From Candidatus Omnitrophota bacterium (GTDB taxonomy: Bacteria; Omnitrophota; Gorgyraeia; Duberdicusellales; 4484-171): a stretch of DNA of 35,021 nucleotides. The notes below the pieces were generated by a model, which saw only the letters and a list, made by a program, of their open reading frames with translations, did not search any database and was not told where the DNA came from. The position numbers and the translations under genes are program-made. Positions 7,323 through 16,302 of this stretch are shown here, one piece after another. The first letter of the stretch is position 1, and each line of letters starts with the position of its first letter. The DNA lies in contig JAIPHC010000004.1 in NCBI GenBank assembly GCA_021735405.1, forward strand, positions 1-35,021. The letters are read 5' to 3'.

Positions 7323-10300
7323 ATGGATCAGAAGTTAGGTTTTTCTGAAAATGCTATCGTTGTCTTAAAGAGAAGATATTTGAGAAAAGATAACAAGGGC
7401 CGGATAGTTGAAAATCCTAAGCAGATGCTTGAACGTGTGGCTAAGGCTGTTGCGTCGGTTGAACAAAAATACGGAGTCAGCCGGGAAGAAGCCAGAGATG
7501 TAGAAAATGTTTTTTTTCAAGTTATGAAAAATTTAGAATTTATGCCTAATTCGCCTACTCTGATGAATGCGGGAAAAGAATTAGGGCAATTGTCTGCTTG
7601 TTTTGTCGTTCCGGTAGAGGATTCGATGGAGTCTATTTTTGACGCGATAAAATCGACTGCGCTTATTCATAAAACCGGCGGCGGCACCGGTTTTAGTTTT
7701 TCCCGGCTGCGCCCCCAAAGCAGTGTGGTAAAAACTACCGGAGGGGTGGCTTCAGGCCCGGTGTCTTTTATGAAAGTTTTTGATTCGGCGACGCAGGCGG
7801 TTAAGCAAGGCGGCACAAGGCGCGGCGCAAATATGGGAATTCTGCGGGTAGACCATCCTGATATTTTAAGTTTTATTGAATGTAAAGCTAACGACGGTGA
7901 TATATCTAATTTTAATATTTCAGTGGCAATCACCGACGACTTTATAGAAAAAGTTTTAGCCGGCCAAAAATATGATTTAATTAATCCTAAAAATAAAAAA
8001 GTGGTAGGAAGCCTGGACGCGGCCGAGGTGTTTAACCGGATAGCCGAATGCGCTTATAATAACGGAGAGCCGGGAATAGTATTTATAGATAAAATAAATA
8101 AAGATAATCCCACTCCAAACCTTGGGGAAGTCGAAAGCACCAACCCATGTGTTAGTGCAGATACCTTTGTATCTACAGAAAAGGGGCTTATGCGGATAAA
8201 AGATATCGCTAAAAAATATCCTAAAGGGGGGCTAAAGATTTTTGTAGATCAGTCTGTTTTAGATTTACAATATGGTGGCCTTGATGATAATGTGGCAGTT
8301 GAAACAAAAAGAAAGTGTAGTCTTTATGCCATTTCTAGGGCGTTTAAAACAGGAGTTAGAAATACTTATCGCATTACCACTGATTCGGGATATCAATTGA
8401 TAGCTACTCCCGATCACAAGATTATGACTAATCGTGGTTGGGTAGAAGTTAAAGATTTGAAAATAAACAAAGATATAATTTTTGTTCAACCTCAGGCAGG
8501 TGTATTTAATTCAGATTATCGTTTACCGTTTAAGGTAGAAAATACATATAAGGGGGAAAACGGCATTATTTATAAAACGAATTTACCTAATTGTTGGTCT
8601 AAAGAATTAAGCCAGGTTTTGGGTTATTTGATAGGTGACGGATGGTTGCGAGAAGGTGATAAAGATTGCCGGATTGGTCTTACTTTTGGAAAAAATGATA
8701 AAGAATTACTATTTTATTTTAAATCTGTGATGAATAATTTTTATGGGAAATCTATCCAAGAGATTAAGAGAGCAAATAAGGTTTGGCATCTTTCGTATCA
8801 TAGTAAATATTTTGTAGACTTTTTTAAAAAACTGGGCGTTGAACCTCAACTATCTGATAAAAAGAAAATTCCTAATAGTATTTTTACAGCTCCTAAAGAA
8901 ATAGTTATAGGGTTTCTTCAAGGTTTGTTTAGTGCCGATGGTACAGTAAGAGATAATTCTAAATCTAATAGCTCTTGGGTTGCTTTAAGCTCAAAAAGTA
9001 AAAGATTACTTTTGGATACTCAGTTATTGCTACTTCAGTTAAATATAAGAAGTAAAATTTTTGATCGTAGCAGACCACTTAGAAAAGGAATGTTTCCTTA
9101 TATAGATAAAAACGGAAAATTAAAATCATATCAATGTGACGGAAGATTGTATGAATTAGGAATATTCGGGGCGAGCCGAGAAAAATTTAGGAAATTTGTA
9201 GGTTTTTTAAATAGAAGTAAAATAGAAAAATTGGATAATGTACAATTTAAAAATTTCAGAAAAGAACGATTTATAGAAAAAATCAAAGAAGTTAAATTTA
9301 CTGGCAAAAAGGAAGTGTTTGATTTAACCGAGCCTTTTTCTCACTCTATGATTAATAATGGGTTAATAGTTCATCAATGCGGCGAACAACCTCTGCTTCC
9401 TTATGAAAGCTGTAACTTAGGCTCTATAAACCTGTATAAGATGCTTAAGAAAGACGGCCAGGGTTTTAAGGTCGATTGGGAGAAGCTTAAAAATATTGTC
9501 GGAATCAGCGTCCGGTTTTTAGATAATGTTATCGACGCTAACAAGTTTCCTTTGCCGCAAATTACTGAAAATACAAGAAAAACCAGAAAGGTCGGGTTAG
9601 GCATTATGGGATGGGCCACGATGCTTGGATTTTTAGAAATACCTTATGACAGCAAAGAAGCTATCGATTTAGCTAAAAAGTTGATGAGCTTTATCCAAAA
9701 AGAGGCTCAAAAAGTTTCTGTTGGATTAGCTAAAAAGAAAGGTGAATTCCCTACCTGGGAAGGCAGCCGGTGGCAGAAGGAAGGGGTAAGAATCAGGAAT
9801 GCCACTTTAACTACTATCGCTCCAACCGGAACGATAAGTATTATCAGCGGGCCTACTTCTTCGGGAATAGAACCTAATTTTTTCTTGTCCTATTTTCGTA
9901 ATGTTTTAGACGGGGAAAAATTGTTAGAGGTTGACCCCGCTTTTGAGTACTATGCGAAAAAGAAAGGATTTTATTCAAAAGAACTTATGAAAAAAATTGC
10001 ATCCGGTATGAGTATTCAAAAAATTGATGAAGTCCCGGATGAAGCTAAACGGATATTTAAAACGGCTATGGATATTTCTTCTTTTTGGCATATAAAAATG
10101 CAGGCCGCTTTTCAGGAATATACCGATAATGCTGTTTCTAAAACAATCAATCTTGCCTCTAGCGCCGAACTGGATGATGTAAAGGAGTCATACCTGCTGG
10201 CTTATAAGCTAAACTGCAAGGGGCTTACGGTCTATAGAGATGGGAGCAGGAGCGGGCAGGTTTTAACTATTAATAAAAAAGATGAAAAAGGAGAAAAAAA

Positions 10301-10883
10301 AGAACCGGGCCAGAAAAAGGAAGGATTTGTCCCTTATCCGAAACCTAGGCCGGAGGTGATTTTGGGTACGACAACTAAGGTTACCACAGGCTGCGGTAAT
10401 TTGTATATTACTCTCAATCAAGACGAAAACGGCCATTTTTTTGAAGTATTTACTCAAATGGGCAAAGCCGGCGGCTGCGCTGCTTCTCAGCTTGAAGCTG
10501 TGGGCCGGTTAGTTTCTCTTGCTTTGCGGGGAGGAATCGATATTAAAGTTATAGTGGAGCAGCTTAAAGGTATCAGGTGCCCTTCTCCTTCCTGGGATAA
10601 GGGGAAAAAGATATTTTCTTGTTCGGATGCTATTTCACGGGTGCTGGAGAAAAGGGCGGTAGACCAGAAAAGGAAAACTGAAGACGAAAAGAAAGAGGCA
10701 GATTTGCCTTCCCAGGAAGCCAGCTTGGTTGAATCGGGTAAAAGCAGCGAATCGGTGAAAAAAGAGATAAAATCAGCAGGGGTTTCGCATAATGTGGTGG
10801 GAGTTTGCCCGGACTGTGGTTTTGCCCTCCGGCATCAGGAAGGCTGCCTTCTTTGTGACGCTTGTGGTTATTCTAAATGTTAA
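7323..10883 (+). CDS. nrdJ: Adenosylcobalamin-dependent (class II) ribonucleoside-diphosphate reductase, interrupted in frame by an intein; start placed at ATG 7323
   Basis: MPNSPTLMNAG, GQLSACFVVPVEDSMESIFDA, TGGGTGFSFSRLRP, STNP[intein]CGEQPLLPYESCNLGSINL, TIAPTGTISIISG, C-terminal TSCPD-like domain and CPDCG...CDACGYSKC. SD GAGGAGG at 7311-7317 lies upstream of ATG 7323, so the ORF-track GTG at 7308 overlaps the RBS and is unlikely to be the start. Confidence 0.95.
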   Translation: MDQKLGFSENAIVVLKRRYLRKDNKGRIVENPKQMLERVAKAVASVEQKYGVSREEARDVENVFFQVMKNLEFMPNSPTLMNAGKELGQLSACFVVPVEDSMESIFDAIKSTALIHKTGGGTGFSFSRLRPQSSVVKTTGGVASGPVSFMKVFDSATQAVKQGGTRRGANMGILRVDHPDILSFIECKANDGDISNFNISVAITDDFIEKVLAGQKYDLINPKNKKVVGSLDAAEVFNRIAECAYNNGEPGIVFIDKINKDNPTPNLGEVESTNPCVSADTFVSTEKGLMRIKDIAKKYPKGGLKIFVDQSVLDLQYGGLDDNVAVETKRKCSLYAISRAFKTGVRNTYRITTDSGYQLIATPDHKIMTNRGWVEVKDLKINKDIIFVQPQAGVFNSDYRLPFKVENTYKGENGIIYKTNLPNCWSKELSQVLGYLIGDGWLREGDKDCRIGLTFGKNDKELLFYFKSVMNNFYGKSIQEIKRANKVWHLSYHSKYFVDFFKKLGVEPQLSDKKKIPNSIFTAPKEIVIGFLQGLFSADGTVRDNSKSNSSWVALSSKSKRLLLDTQLLLLQLNIRSKIFDRSRPLRKGMFPYIDKNGKLKSYQCDGRLYELGIFGASREKFRKFVGFLNRSKIEKLDNVQFKNFRKERFIEKIKEVKFTGKKEVFDLTEPFSHSMINNGLIVHQCGEQPLLPYESCNLGSINLYKMLKKDGQGFKVDWEKLKNIVGISVRFLDNVIDANKFPLPQITENTRKTRKVGLGIMGWATMLGFLEIPYDSKEAIDLAKKLMSFIQKEAQKVSVGLAKKKGEFPTWEGSRWQKEGVRIRNATLTTIAPTGTISIISGPTSSGIEPNFFLSYFRNVLDGEKLLEVDPAFEYYAKKKGFYSKELMKKIASGMSIQKIDEVPDEAKRIFKTAMDISSFWHIKMQAAFQEYTDNAVSKTINLASSAELDDVKESYLLAYKLNCKGLTVYRDGSRSGQVLTINKKDEKGEKKEPGQKKEGFVPYPKPRPEVILGTTTKVTTGCGNLYITLNQDENGHFFEVFTQMGKAGGCAASQLEAVGRLVSLALRGGIDIKVIVEQLKGIRCPSPSWDKGKKIFSCSDAISRVLEKRAVDQKRKTEDEKKEADLPSQEASLVESGKSSESVKKEIKSAGVSHNVVGVCPDCGFALRHQEGCLLCDACGYSKC
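8148..9377 (+). mobile_element. Intein with LAGLIDADG homing endonuclease, 410 aa, within NrdJ
   Basis: Starts with Cys (CVSADTFVSTEKGLMRIKDI), block B GYQLIATPDHKIM (TxxH), LAGLIDADG motifs LGYLIGDGW and LQGLFSADGT, block F/G EVFDLTEPFSHSMINNGLIVHQ followed by +1 Cys. Removal restores an uninterrupted NPCGEQ RNR motif. Confidence 0.95.
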
Positions 10884-10907
10884 TTAACAATAAGTGGTAT
10901 TTGTAAC

Positions 10908-10954
10908 ATAACCCTGTTGAATACTGGATACAATTATTCAACAGGGTTATTTTT
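10908..10954 (+). terminator. Rho-independent terminator between nrdJ and the DNA polymerase III delta' gene
   Basis: Perfect 16-bp inverted repeat ATAACCCTGTTGAATA (10908-10923) / TATTCAACAGGGTTAT (10935-10950), 11-nt loop, followed by TTTT. Confidence 0.8.
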
Positions 10955-10958
10955 CGAT

Positions 10959-11726
10959 ATGAAACCGGAAGAAAAGATTATCAGTTATTTTAGCGCTTTA
11001 AAGCAGAAAAAAATAATAGGGCCGTCTTATATCTTTATAGGTGAAAATCTTTCGCTTATCGGACGGTTGTTAAAAATAATAAATTGTCAGGAAACGAGTA
11101 AGTATTGCGGCCAGTGCTGGAGCTGCAAAAGGCTCGATGACTTTAAGCACCCGGACCTATTGGTTGTTGAGCCGGAAGGAGTAAGCATAAAGATCAACCA
11201 AATAAGGCAAGCCATTCGGTTTTTATCCAGGAGTAGTTATCTTGCGCCTAAAAAAATTTTGCTGGTTAAAGACGCTCAAAAATTAACCGCCGAAGCCGCT
11301 AATCTTTTTTTAAAAACTTTAGAAGAACCGCCTAACAATTCTTTTATCGGCCTTATTTGCCCTAAATTAGAGGATATATTGCCTACGATTATTTCTCGTT
11401 GCCGAAAGATATATTTGCCTTATCTTGAAAATAAGGCTATTAAATCCGAAGATGATGTCGAGGCTATATTAAGAAGTGGTTATTTTGGCTCGCAAAAGAG
11501 AAAAGATTTTTCTTTATTTTTAGAGAGTCTTATTATATTATTACATAAACGCCTAAAGAGCAAAATAAGTTATGCCGGCCAGCCAGGAAGCGGTTTTTTG
11601 TCGAGCTTAGATTTTAAGGAGACAATAACTGCTTTAGAGAATTTATTTAAAATTTATCAGGCTTCTGGGACGGTTAATATAAATTTAGCTATAAATTTAA
11701 TTAAAATGGGGTTGAAATGCAGTTAG
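10959..11726 (+). CDS. holB: DNA polymerase III delta' subunit-like (clamp-loader); start placed at ATG 10959
   Basis: Zn-type CGQCWSCKRLDDFKHPDL, IKINQIRQAIRFLSRSSYLAPKKILLVKDAQKLTAEAANLFLKTLEEPPNNSFIGLI, SRCRKIYLP. The upstream start at 10917 falls inside the terminator hairpin. Confidence 0.85.
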   Translation: MKPEEKIISYFSALKQKKIIGPSYIFIGENLSLIGRLLKIINCQETSKYCGQCWSCKRLDDFKHPDLLVVEPEGVSIKINQIRQAIRFLSRSSYLAPKKILLVKDAQKLTAEAANLFLKTLEEPPNNSFIGLICPKLEDILPTIISRCRKIYLPYLENKAIKSEDDVEAILRSGYFGSQKRKDFSLFLESLIILLHKRLKSKISYAGQPGSGFLSSLDFKETITALENLFKIYQASGTVNINLAINLIKMGLKCS

Positions 11727-12496
11727 TATTGGTAAGGTTAAGAGAAGCAGGGCAGTTGACTACTTATAAGTCAGATTTGTCTATAAAAGTTCATGATTAT
11801 GTTGTGGTAGAAGCCGATAGAGGCAAAGATTATGGAGAAGTGCTTGAAATAAATGAAGTAGAACAGTTCTTTCCCGCCAAAAAGGCTAATAGTTACAAAA
11901 ATGTTATCAGAAAAATGTTAGAGCAGGATAAAAAGATACTTACGGTGAACCAAAAAGAAGCGCAAGACGCTATGAAGCTTTGCCAGCGAAAAATAAAAGA
12001 CTATAATCTAGCTATGAAATTAGTAGATACAGAGTATTCTTTCGATAAGAAAAAACTTATTTTTTATTTTATTTCCGAGAAAAGAGTTGATTTTCGCGAG
12101 CTGGTTAAAGAGCTGGCAAAAGTATTTAAAGTAAGGATTGAGATGCGCCAGATTGGCGCACGGGACGAAGCCAAATTATTTGGTGGGTTTGGCCCGTGCG
12201 GGCAGCAACTTTGCTGCTGCCGTTTTTTGAAAAATTTTGAACCGGTTACTATGAAAATGGCAAAACTTCAAAAACTTCCTTTAGGTTCGGGAAAAATTTC
12301 TGGTATATGCGGAAGGTTAATGTGTTGTTTATCTTATGAACATAAAATTTATAAAAGCTTATCTAAAAATCTACCCAAAGAAGGGCAGCGAATTACCACC
12401 AAGCAGGGCAAAGGGAAGGTAATTTCGGTCAATGTCTTAAAAAGAATTGTTTATCTCGAGACAGAAGATAACAGAATAGAGAAAGCGCAATTTTAA
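11717..12496 (+). CDS. ricT: PSP1-domain protein, RicT/YaaT family
   Basis: GARDEAKLFGGFGPCGQQLCCCRFLKNFEPVTMKMAK...GKISGICGRLMCCLSYE, diagnostic cysteine-rich RicT/PSP1 motifs. Confidence 0.9.
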   Translation: MQLVLVRLREAGQLTTYKSDLSIKVHDYVVVEADRGKDYGEVLEINEVEQFFPAKKANSYKNVIRKMLEQDKKILTVNQKEAQDAMKLCQRKIKDYNLAMKLVDTEYSFDKKKLIFYFISEKRVDFRELVKELAKVFKVRIEMRQIGARDEAKLFGGFGPCGQQLCCCRFLKNFEPVTMKMAKLQKLPLGSGKISGICGRLMCCLSYEHKIYKSLSKNLPKEGQRITTKQGKGKVISVNVLKRIVYLETEDNRIEKAQF

Positions 12497-12499
12497 GAA

Positions 12500-14053
12500 A
12501 TGAAAAAATTTTATTTAACTTCGCCTATCTATTACGTAAACGCTAATCCTCATATTGGCCATGCTTATACAAATATTATTTGTGACTGCCTGGCGCGTTT
12601 TAGGAGAATTAAAGGCGAAAACGTATTTTTTCTCACCGGCACCGATGAGCATGGTGAAAAAATCCAAAAAGCGGCTAAAGCAGAAGGTGTTAGTATTGAT
12701 AATTTTATCGATAACAAGGTAGATGTTTTCAAGCGCTTGTGGCCAAAGCTTAATGTAGCCTATGACTTTTTTATCCGTACTAGCTGGCAGCAGCATTGTG
12801 AAGTGGTTAGAAAAGTTATAGAAAAGCTTTATGAAAAAGGAGATATTTATAAATCGAAATACAGCGCTTTTTATTGTATTGGTTGTGAAACTTTCTGGAC
12901 TAACTTACAGCTTATCGATAACGGTAAATGCCCTGAATGCCGGCGGCAAACAGAAAAAATAGAAGAAGAAAACTATTTTTTTAAATTGTCTAAATACCAA
13001 CGTTGGTTCAAAGAGTACCTAGAGGAAAATCCTGAATTTATCCGGCCTAAAATTCGTTACAATGAAGTAAAAAAGTTTTTAGACGGCCATCCTTTGACCG
13101 ACCTCTGTATATCCCGGCCGAAAAAAAGAATTTCCTGGGGGATAGATTTGCCTATAGATAAAAATTATGTCGTTTATGTGTGGTTTGATGCTTTAATCAA
13201 TTATATCAGCGGGATAGGTTATGGAACCGACCAAAAGAGATTTAATACATTTTGGCCGGCAGATATACATTTTATCGGAAAAGATATTTTAAGGCATCAT
13301 GCAATTTTTTGGCCGATTATGCTAAAAGCCTTGAGCCTGGAAATTCCCGGATGTATTTTTGCCCACGGGTGGTGGAAGATAAAAGAAGAAAAAATTTCTA
13401 AATCAAGAGGCAATATAGTAAATCCTTTTGGCCTAATCAAGCAATTAAGCAAGCTTTTAGGCACTGATGACGGCCTGTCAGCCGATGCATTCAGATATTT
13501 TTTAATGCGGGAAATCCCGGTAGGGGCAGATGGTAATTTTTCTTTAGAAATTTTAATCGACCGTATTAACTCTGACCTTGCTAACGATTTAGGCAATCTT
13601 ATCTACCGCAGTATTAATATGGTTCAGAAATATAATAACGGAAGGGTTGATTTTCCCGGAGGAGCTATGCCTTCTGAATTCAAGCAAAGCATTCTTAATT
13701 TAGAAAAAAATTATGATGATTTTATGTCTGAAGGCCTGTTTTCCAAAGCCTTAGACAGCCTTTTTGAGTTTATTGGAATCATTAATAAATATATCGAAAC
13801 CACTAAGCCTTGGAATTTAAAAAAAGAGAAAAAAGAAAAAGAGTTGCTTTCTTTTCTTTACGCTCTCTGTGAAGGAATTCGGATTATTTCAATTTACCTT
13901 TATCCAATTATGCCAAAGACTTCTTTTTCGATTCAAAAACAGCTGGGGGTAAAGGATGTTTCTTTTTCTGGCAAAAAACTTAAATGGGGCAGTGAAAGCC
14001 GATTTTTAATAAAAAAAGAAAAGCCGCTTTTTCCTAGAGTCGATGTTAGTTGA
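12500..14053 (+). CDS. metG: Methionyl-tRNA synthetase
   Basis: YLTSPIYYVNANPHIGHAYTNI (HIGH), FLTGTDEHGEKI, zinc CIGC...CPEC, KISKSRGN (KMSKS). Confidence 0.96.
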   Translation: MKKFYLTSPIYYVNANPHIGHAYTNIICDCLARFRRIKGENVFFLTGTDEHGEKIQKAAKAEGVSIDNFIDNKVDVFKRLWPKLNVAYDFFIRTSWQQHCEVVRKVIEKLYEKGDIYKSKYSAFYCIGCETFWTNLQLIDNGKCPECRRQTEKIEEENYFFKLSKYQRWFKEYLEENPEFIRPKIRYNEVKKFLDGHPLTDLCISRPKKRISWGIDLPIDKNYVVYVWFDALINYISGIGYGTDQKRFNTFWPADIHFIGKDILRHHAIFWPIMLKALSLEIPGCIFAHGWWKIKEEKISKSRGNIVNPFGLIKQLSKLLGTDDGLSADAFRYFLMREIPVGADGNFSLEILIDRINSDLANDLGNLIYRSINMVQKYNNGRVDFPGGAMPSEFKQSILNLEKNYDDFMSEGLFSKALDSLFEFIGIINKYIETTKPWNLKKEKKEKELLSFLYALCEGIRIISIYLYPIMPKTSFSIQKQLGVKDVSFSGKKLKWGSESRFLIKKEKPLFPRVDVS

Positions 14054-14828
14054 TGCGCATTGTCATTTTAATTCATTACCAGAAAATATTACCGGGAAAG
14101 TTGCCGATTGGTTTACTGCTGCCGGCAATAAAATCATCGATTCGAGTATAGATTTAGAAACCAGCCGGAATTCTTTCCAGTTTTCAAAAAGGCACTCTTT
14201 TGTATACAATTCTTTAGGCTTTCATCCTTTTTACTATAACGATTTTTCTTTTGAAATTTATCAAGAATATAAAAATATTCTAAAAAGAAACAATAAAGTT
14301 GTTGCTTTAGGAGAAATTGGCTTGGATTACAAGGCAAAGATGCCGCTTGCGGGCCAGGAGGAAATATTGAAAAAATGGCTGAATCTGGCAAAAGAAAATG
14401 ATTTGACTGTATTGATTCATCATCGCCTGGATAGAAGTAATTGGTATAGCCGCAAATATCCCAAGCAGCCGAGGATTTTAGCTGTTTTAGATAATTATTT
14501 CTCTGACTATCGGAATGTAGTGTTTCATTGTTTCTCTTATTCTCCCGCTTTCCTAAAGCAGGTGGTAGGCAGGGGAGGGTTTGTTTCTTTTTCGCTTAAT
14601 TTGCTAAGGGGGGATAAGGAGATTATAAAATCCTTAAAAGAGTGCCCGCTGGAAAATCTGCTTTTAGAGACAGATTCTCCTTATATGAGGGTTAAAGGTA
14701 AATCTTCCAGCCCTTTAGATATCAGGTCGGTTTATTCTTATGCTTCAGAAGCCAAAAATATTTCCAGTAAAGACCTTGAGGATAAAGTTTTAGTTAATAT
14801 AGAAAAAGTTTTTAAAAAGATGAGGTAA
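14043..14828 (+). CDS. tatD: TatD family hydrolase/DNase
   Basis: MLVDAHCHFNSLP, ALGEIGLDY, IHHR, FHCFSYS, LLLETDSPYM. Confidence 0.9.
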   Translation: MLVDAHCHFNSLPENITGKVADWFTAAGNKIIDSSIDLETSRNSFQFSKRHSFVYNSLGFHPFYYNDFSFEIYQEYKNILKRNNKVVALGEIGLDYKAKMPLAGQEEILKKWLNLAKENDLTVLIHHRLDRSNWYSRKYPKQPRILAVLDNYFSDYRNVVFHCFSYSPAFLKQVVGRGGFVSFSLNLLRGDKEIIKSLKECPLENLLLETDSPYMRVKGKSSSPLDIRSVYSYASEAKNISSKDLEDKVLVNIEKVFKKMR

Positions 14829-14830
14829 AA

Positions 14831-15865
14831 ATGAAATCAATAAAATTTAAAAATAAAAAATTATTCTATCTTGACCAGACAAAACTTCCCGGCCAAGAAG
14901 TTTGGAAAAGTTGTAAAACTATAAAATCAGGCTGGAAAGCAATAAAAGAACTTCGAGTTCGAGGAGCACCGTTAATTGGTGTTTTTGCGGCATATTCTAT
15001 TTGCGTTCACCTAGATAAGTGTTCTGACAAGAAAGCAATTTTTTTTAATCAATTTAAAAAAGCACTTGATTATCTTAAATCAGCCCGGCCTACCGCAGTA
15101 AATTTATTTTGGGCTTTGGATAGGTTAGATAAGGCTGTTTCTGAAAATAAAGATAAAACTGTTAAACAGATTAAAGAAATAATTATAAAAGAAGCCAAGC
15201 TTATACATCGAGAAGATATTTCAACCTGTGAAAAGCTGGCAGATTTTGGCGCAGCTTTAATAAAAAATAACGAAAATATTTTGACTCATTGTAATACAGG
15301 ATTCTTAGCTACTTCGGGCCAAGGAACTGCTTTAGGGGTAATTTTTAAAACAAAACAACAGGGAAAAAATCCAACAGTTTATATCGATGAAACCCGCCCC
15401 CTTCTTCAGGGAGCGCGTTTAACAGCTTGGGAATTAAGCAAAAAAAAGATAAAATCATTTTTGATTACCGACAACAGCGCCGCGTTTTTAATGCAAAATA
15501 AAATGATAGATAGTATTATTGTCGGCGCCGATAGGATTGCTGCGTCCGGAGATACAGCCAATAAAATCGGTACTTATAATTTAGCTGTTTTGGCTGATTA
15601 TCATAATATTCCTTTTTATGTCGCGGCGCCCCAAAGCACCTTTGATTTAAGCTTACAAAAAGGAGAAGATATAGTCATTGAAAAAAGAGACGGAGTGGAA
15701 GTAAAAAAAGTTTTAGGCGGAGATTTTATTTGCCCGGCTGAAACAAAAGCTCTTAATTTTGCTTTTGATCTCACTCCTTCCGGATTGATAACAGCTATTA
15801 TAACCGATAAGGGAGTAATCTATCCGCCTTATAAAAAAAATATTAAAAGATTAATTAAATGGTAA
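14831..15865 (+). CDS. mtnA: S-methyl-5-thioribose-1-phosphate isomerase (eIF2B alpha-like)
   Basis: RGAPLIGVFAAY, ILTHCNTGFLATSGQGTALGVI, DETRPLLQGARLTAWEL, IVGADRIAASGDTANKIGTYNLAVLADYHNIPFYVAAPQSTFD. Confidence 0.93.
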   Translation: MKSIKFKNKKLFYLDQTKLPGQEVWKSCKTIKSGWKAIKELRVRGAPLIGVFAAYSICVHLDKCSDKKAIFFNQFKKALDYLKSARPTAVNLFWALDRLDKAVSENKDKTVKQIKEIIIKEAKLIHREDISTCEKLADFGAALIKNNENILTHCNTGFLATSGQGTALGVIFKTKQQGKNPTVYIDETRPLLQGARLTAWELSKKKIKSFLITDNSAAFLMQNKMIDSIIVGADRIAASGDTANKIGTYNLAVLADYHNIPFYVAAPQSTFDLSLQKGEDIVIEKRDGVEVKKVLGGDFICPAETKALNFAFDLTPSGLITAIITDKGVIYPPYKKNIKRLIKW

Positions 15866-16302
15866 TAATTTCAGAATCTGTTTCTCAGACAAAAAAAATA
15901 GGCGGGAAGTTTTCCAAGTTTTTAGAAAGGCAGGATATAGTATTGCTAAAAGGGCAGCTAGGCGCAGGCAAGACTACATTTGTTAAAGGGGTGCTAGAGG
16001 GATTAGGTTATAAAAAGTTAGTTTTAAGCCCTTCGTTTACTTTGGTTAGAAGCTATAAAACCGGTACAATATTGGTTAATCATATAGATTTATACCGGCT
16101 CAGTAAGAAAAACCTTAATTCTATAGATATCGAGGAATATTTATACAATAAAGATAGTATTTCGATTATTGAATGGGGTAAAAAAATAGAACCTTATTTA
16201 GAAAAATATTTTATAGTTGATTTTTCGTTTGTGAATATGGAAAAAAGAAAACTATCGATTTCTCAAAAGGGTTATAAGAGAAACTTAAAAATAGAATTAT
16301 GA
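15859..16302 (+). CDS. tsaE: tRNA threonylcarbamoyladenosine biosynthesis ATPase TsaE
   Basis: GQLGAGKTTFVKGVLEGLG Walker A; SPSFTLVRSY; HIDLYRL; IIEWGKKIEPYL. Confidence 0.93.
   Translation: MVIISESVSQTKKIGGKFSKFLERQDIVLLKGQLGAGKTTFVKGVLEGLGYKKLVLSPSFTLVRSYKTGTILVNHIDLYRLSKKNLNSIDIEEYLYNKDSISIIEWGKKIEPYLEKYFIVDFSFVNMEKRKLSISQKGYKRNLKIEL

Noticed and set aside
10917-10958. Upstream start of the holB ORF (MNTGYNYSTGLFFD)
   Set aside because: These codons are the terminator hairpin itself; the ATG at 10959 gives a normal clamp-loader N-terminus.
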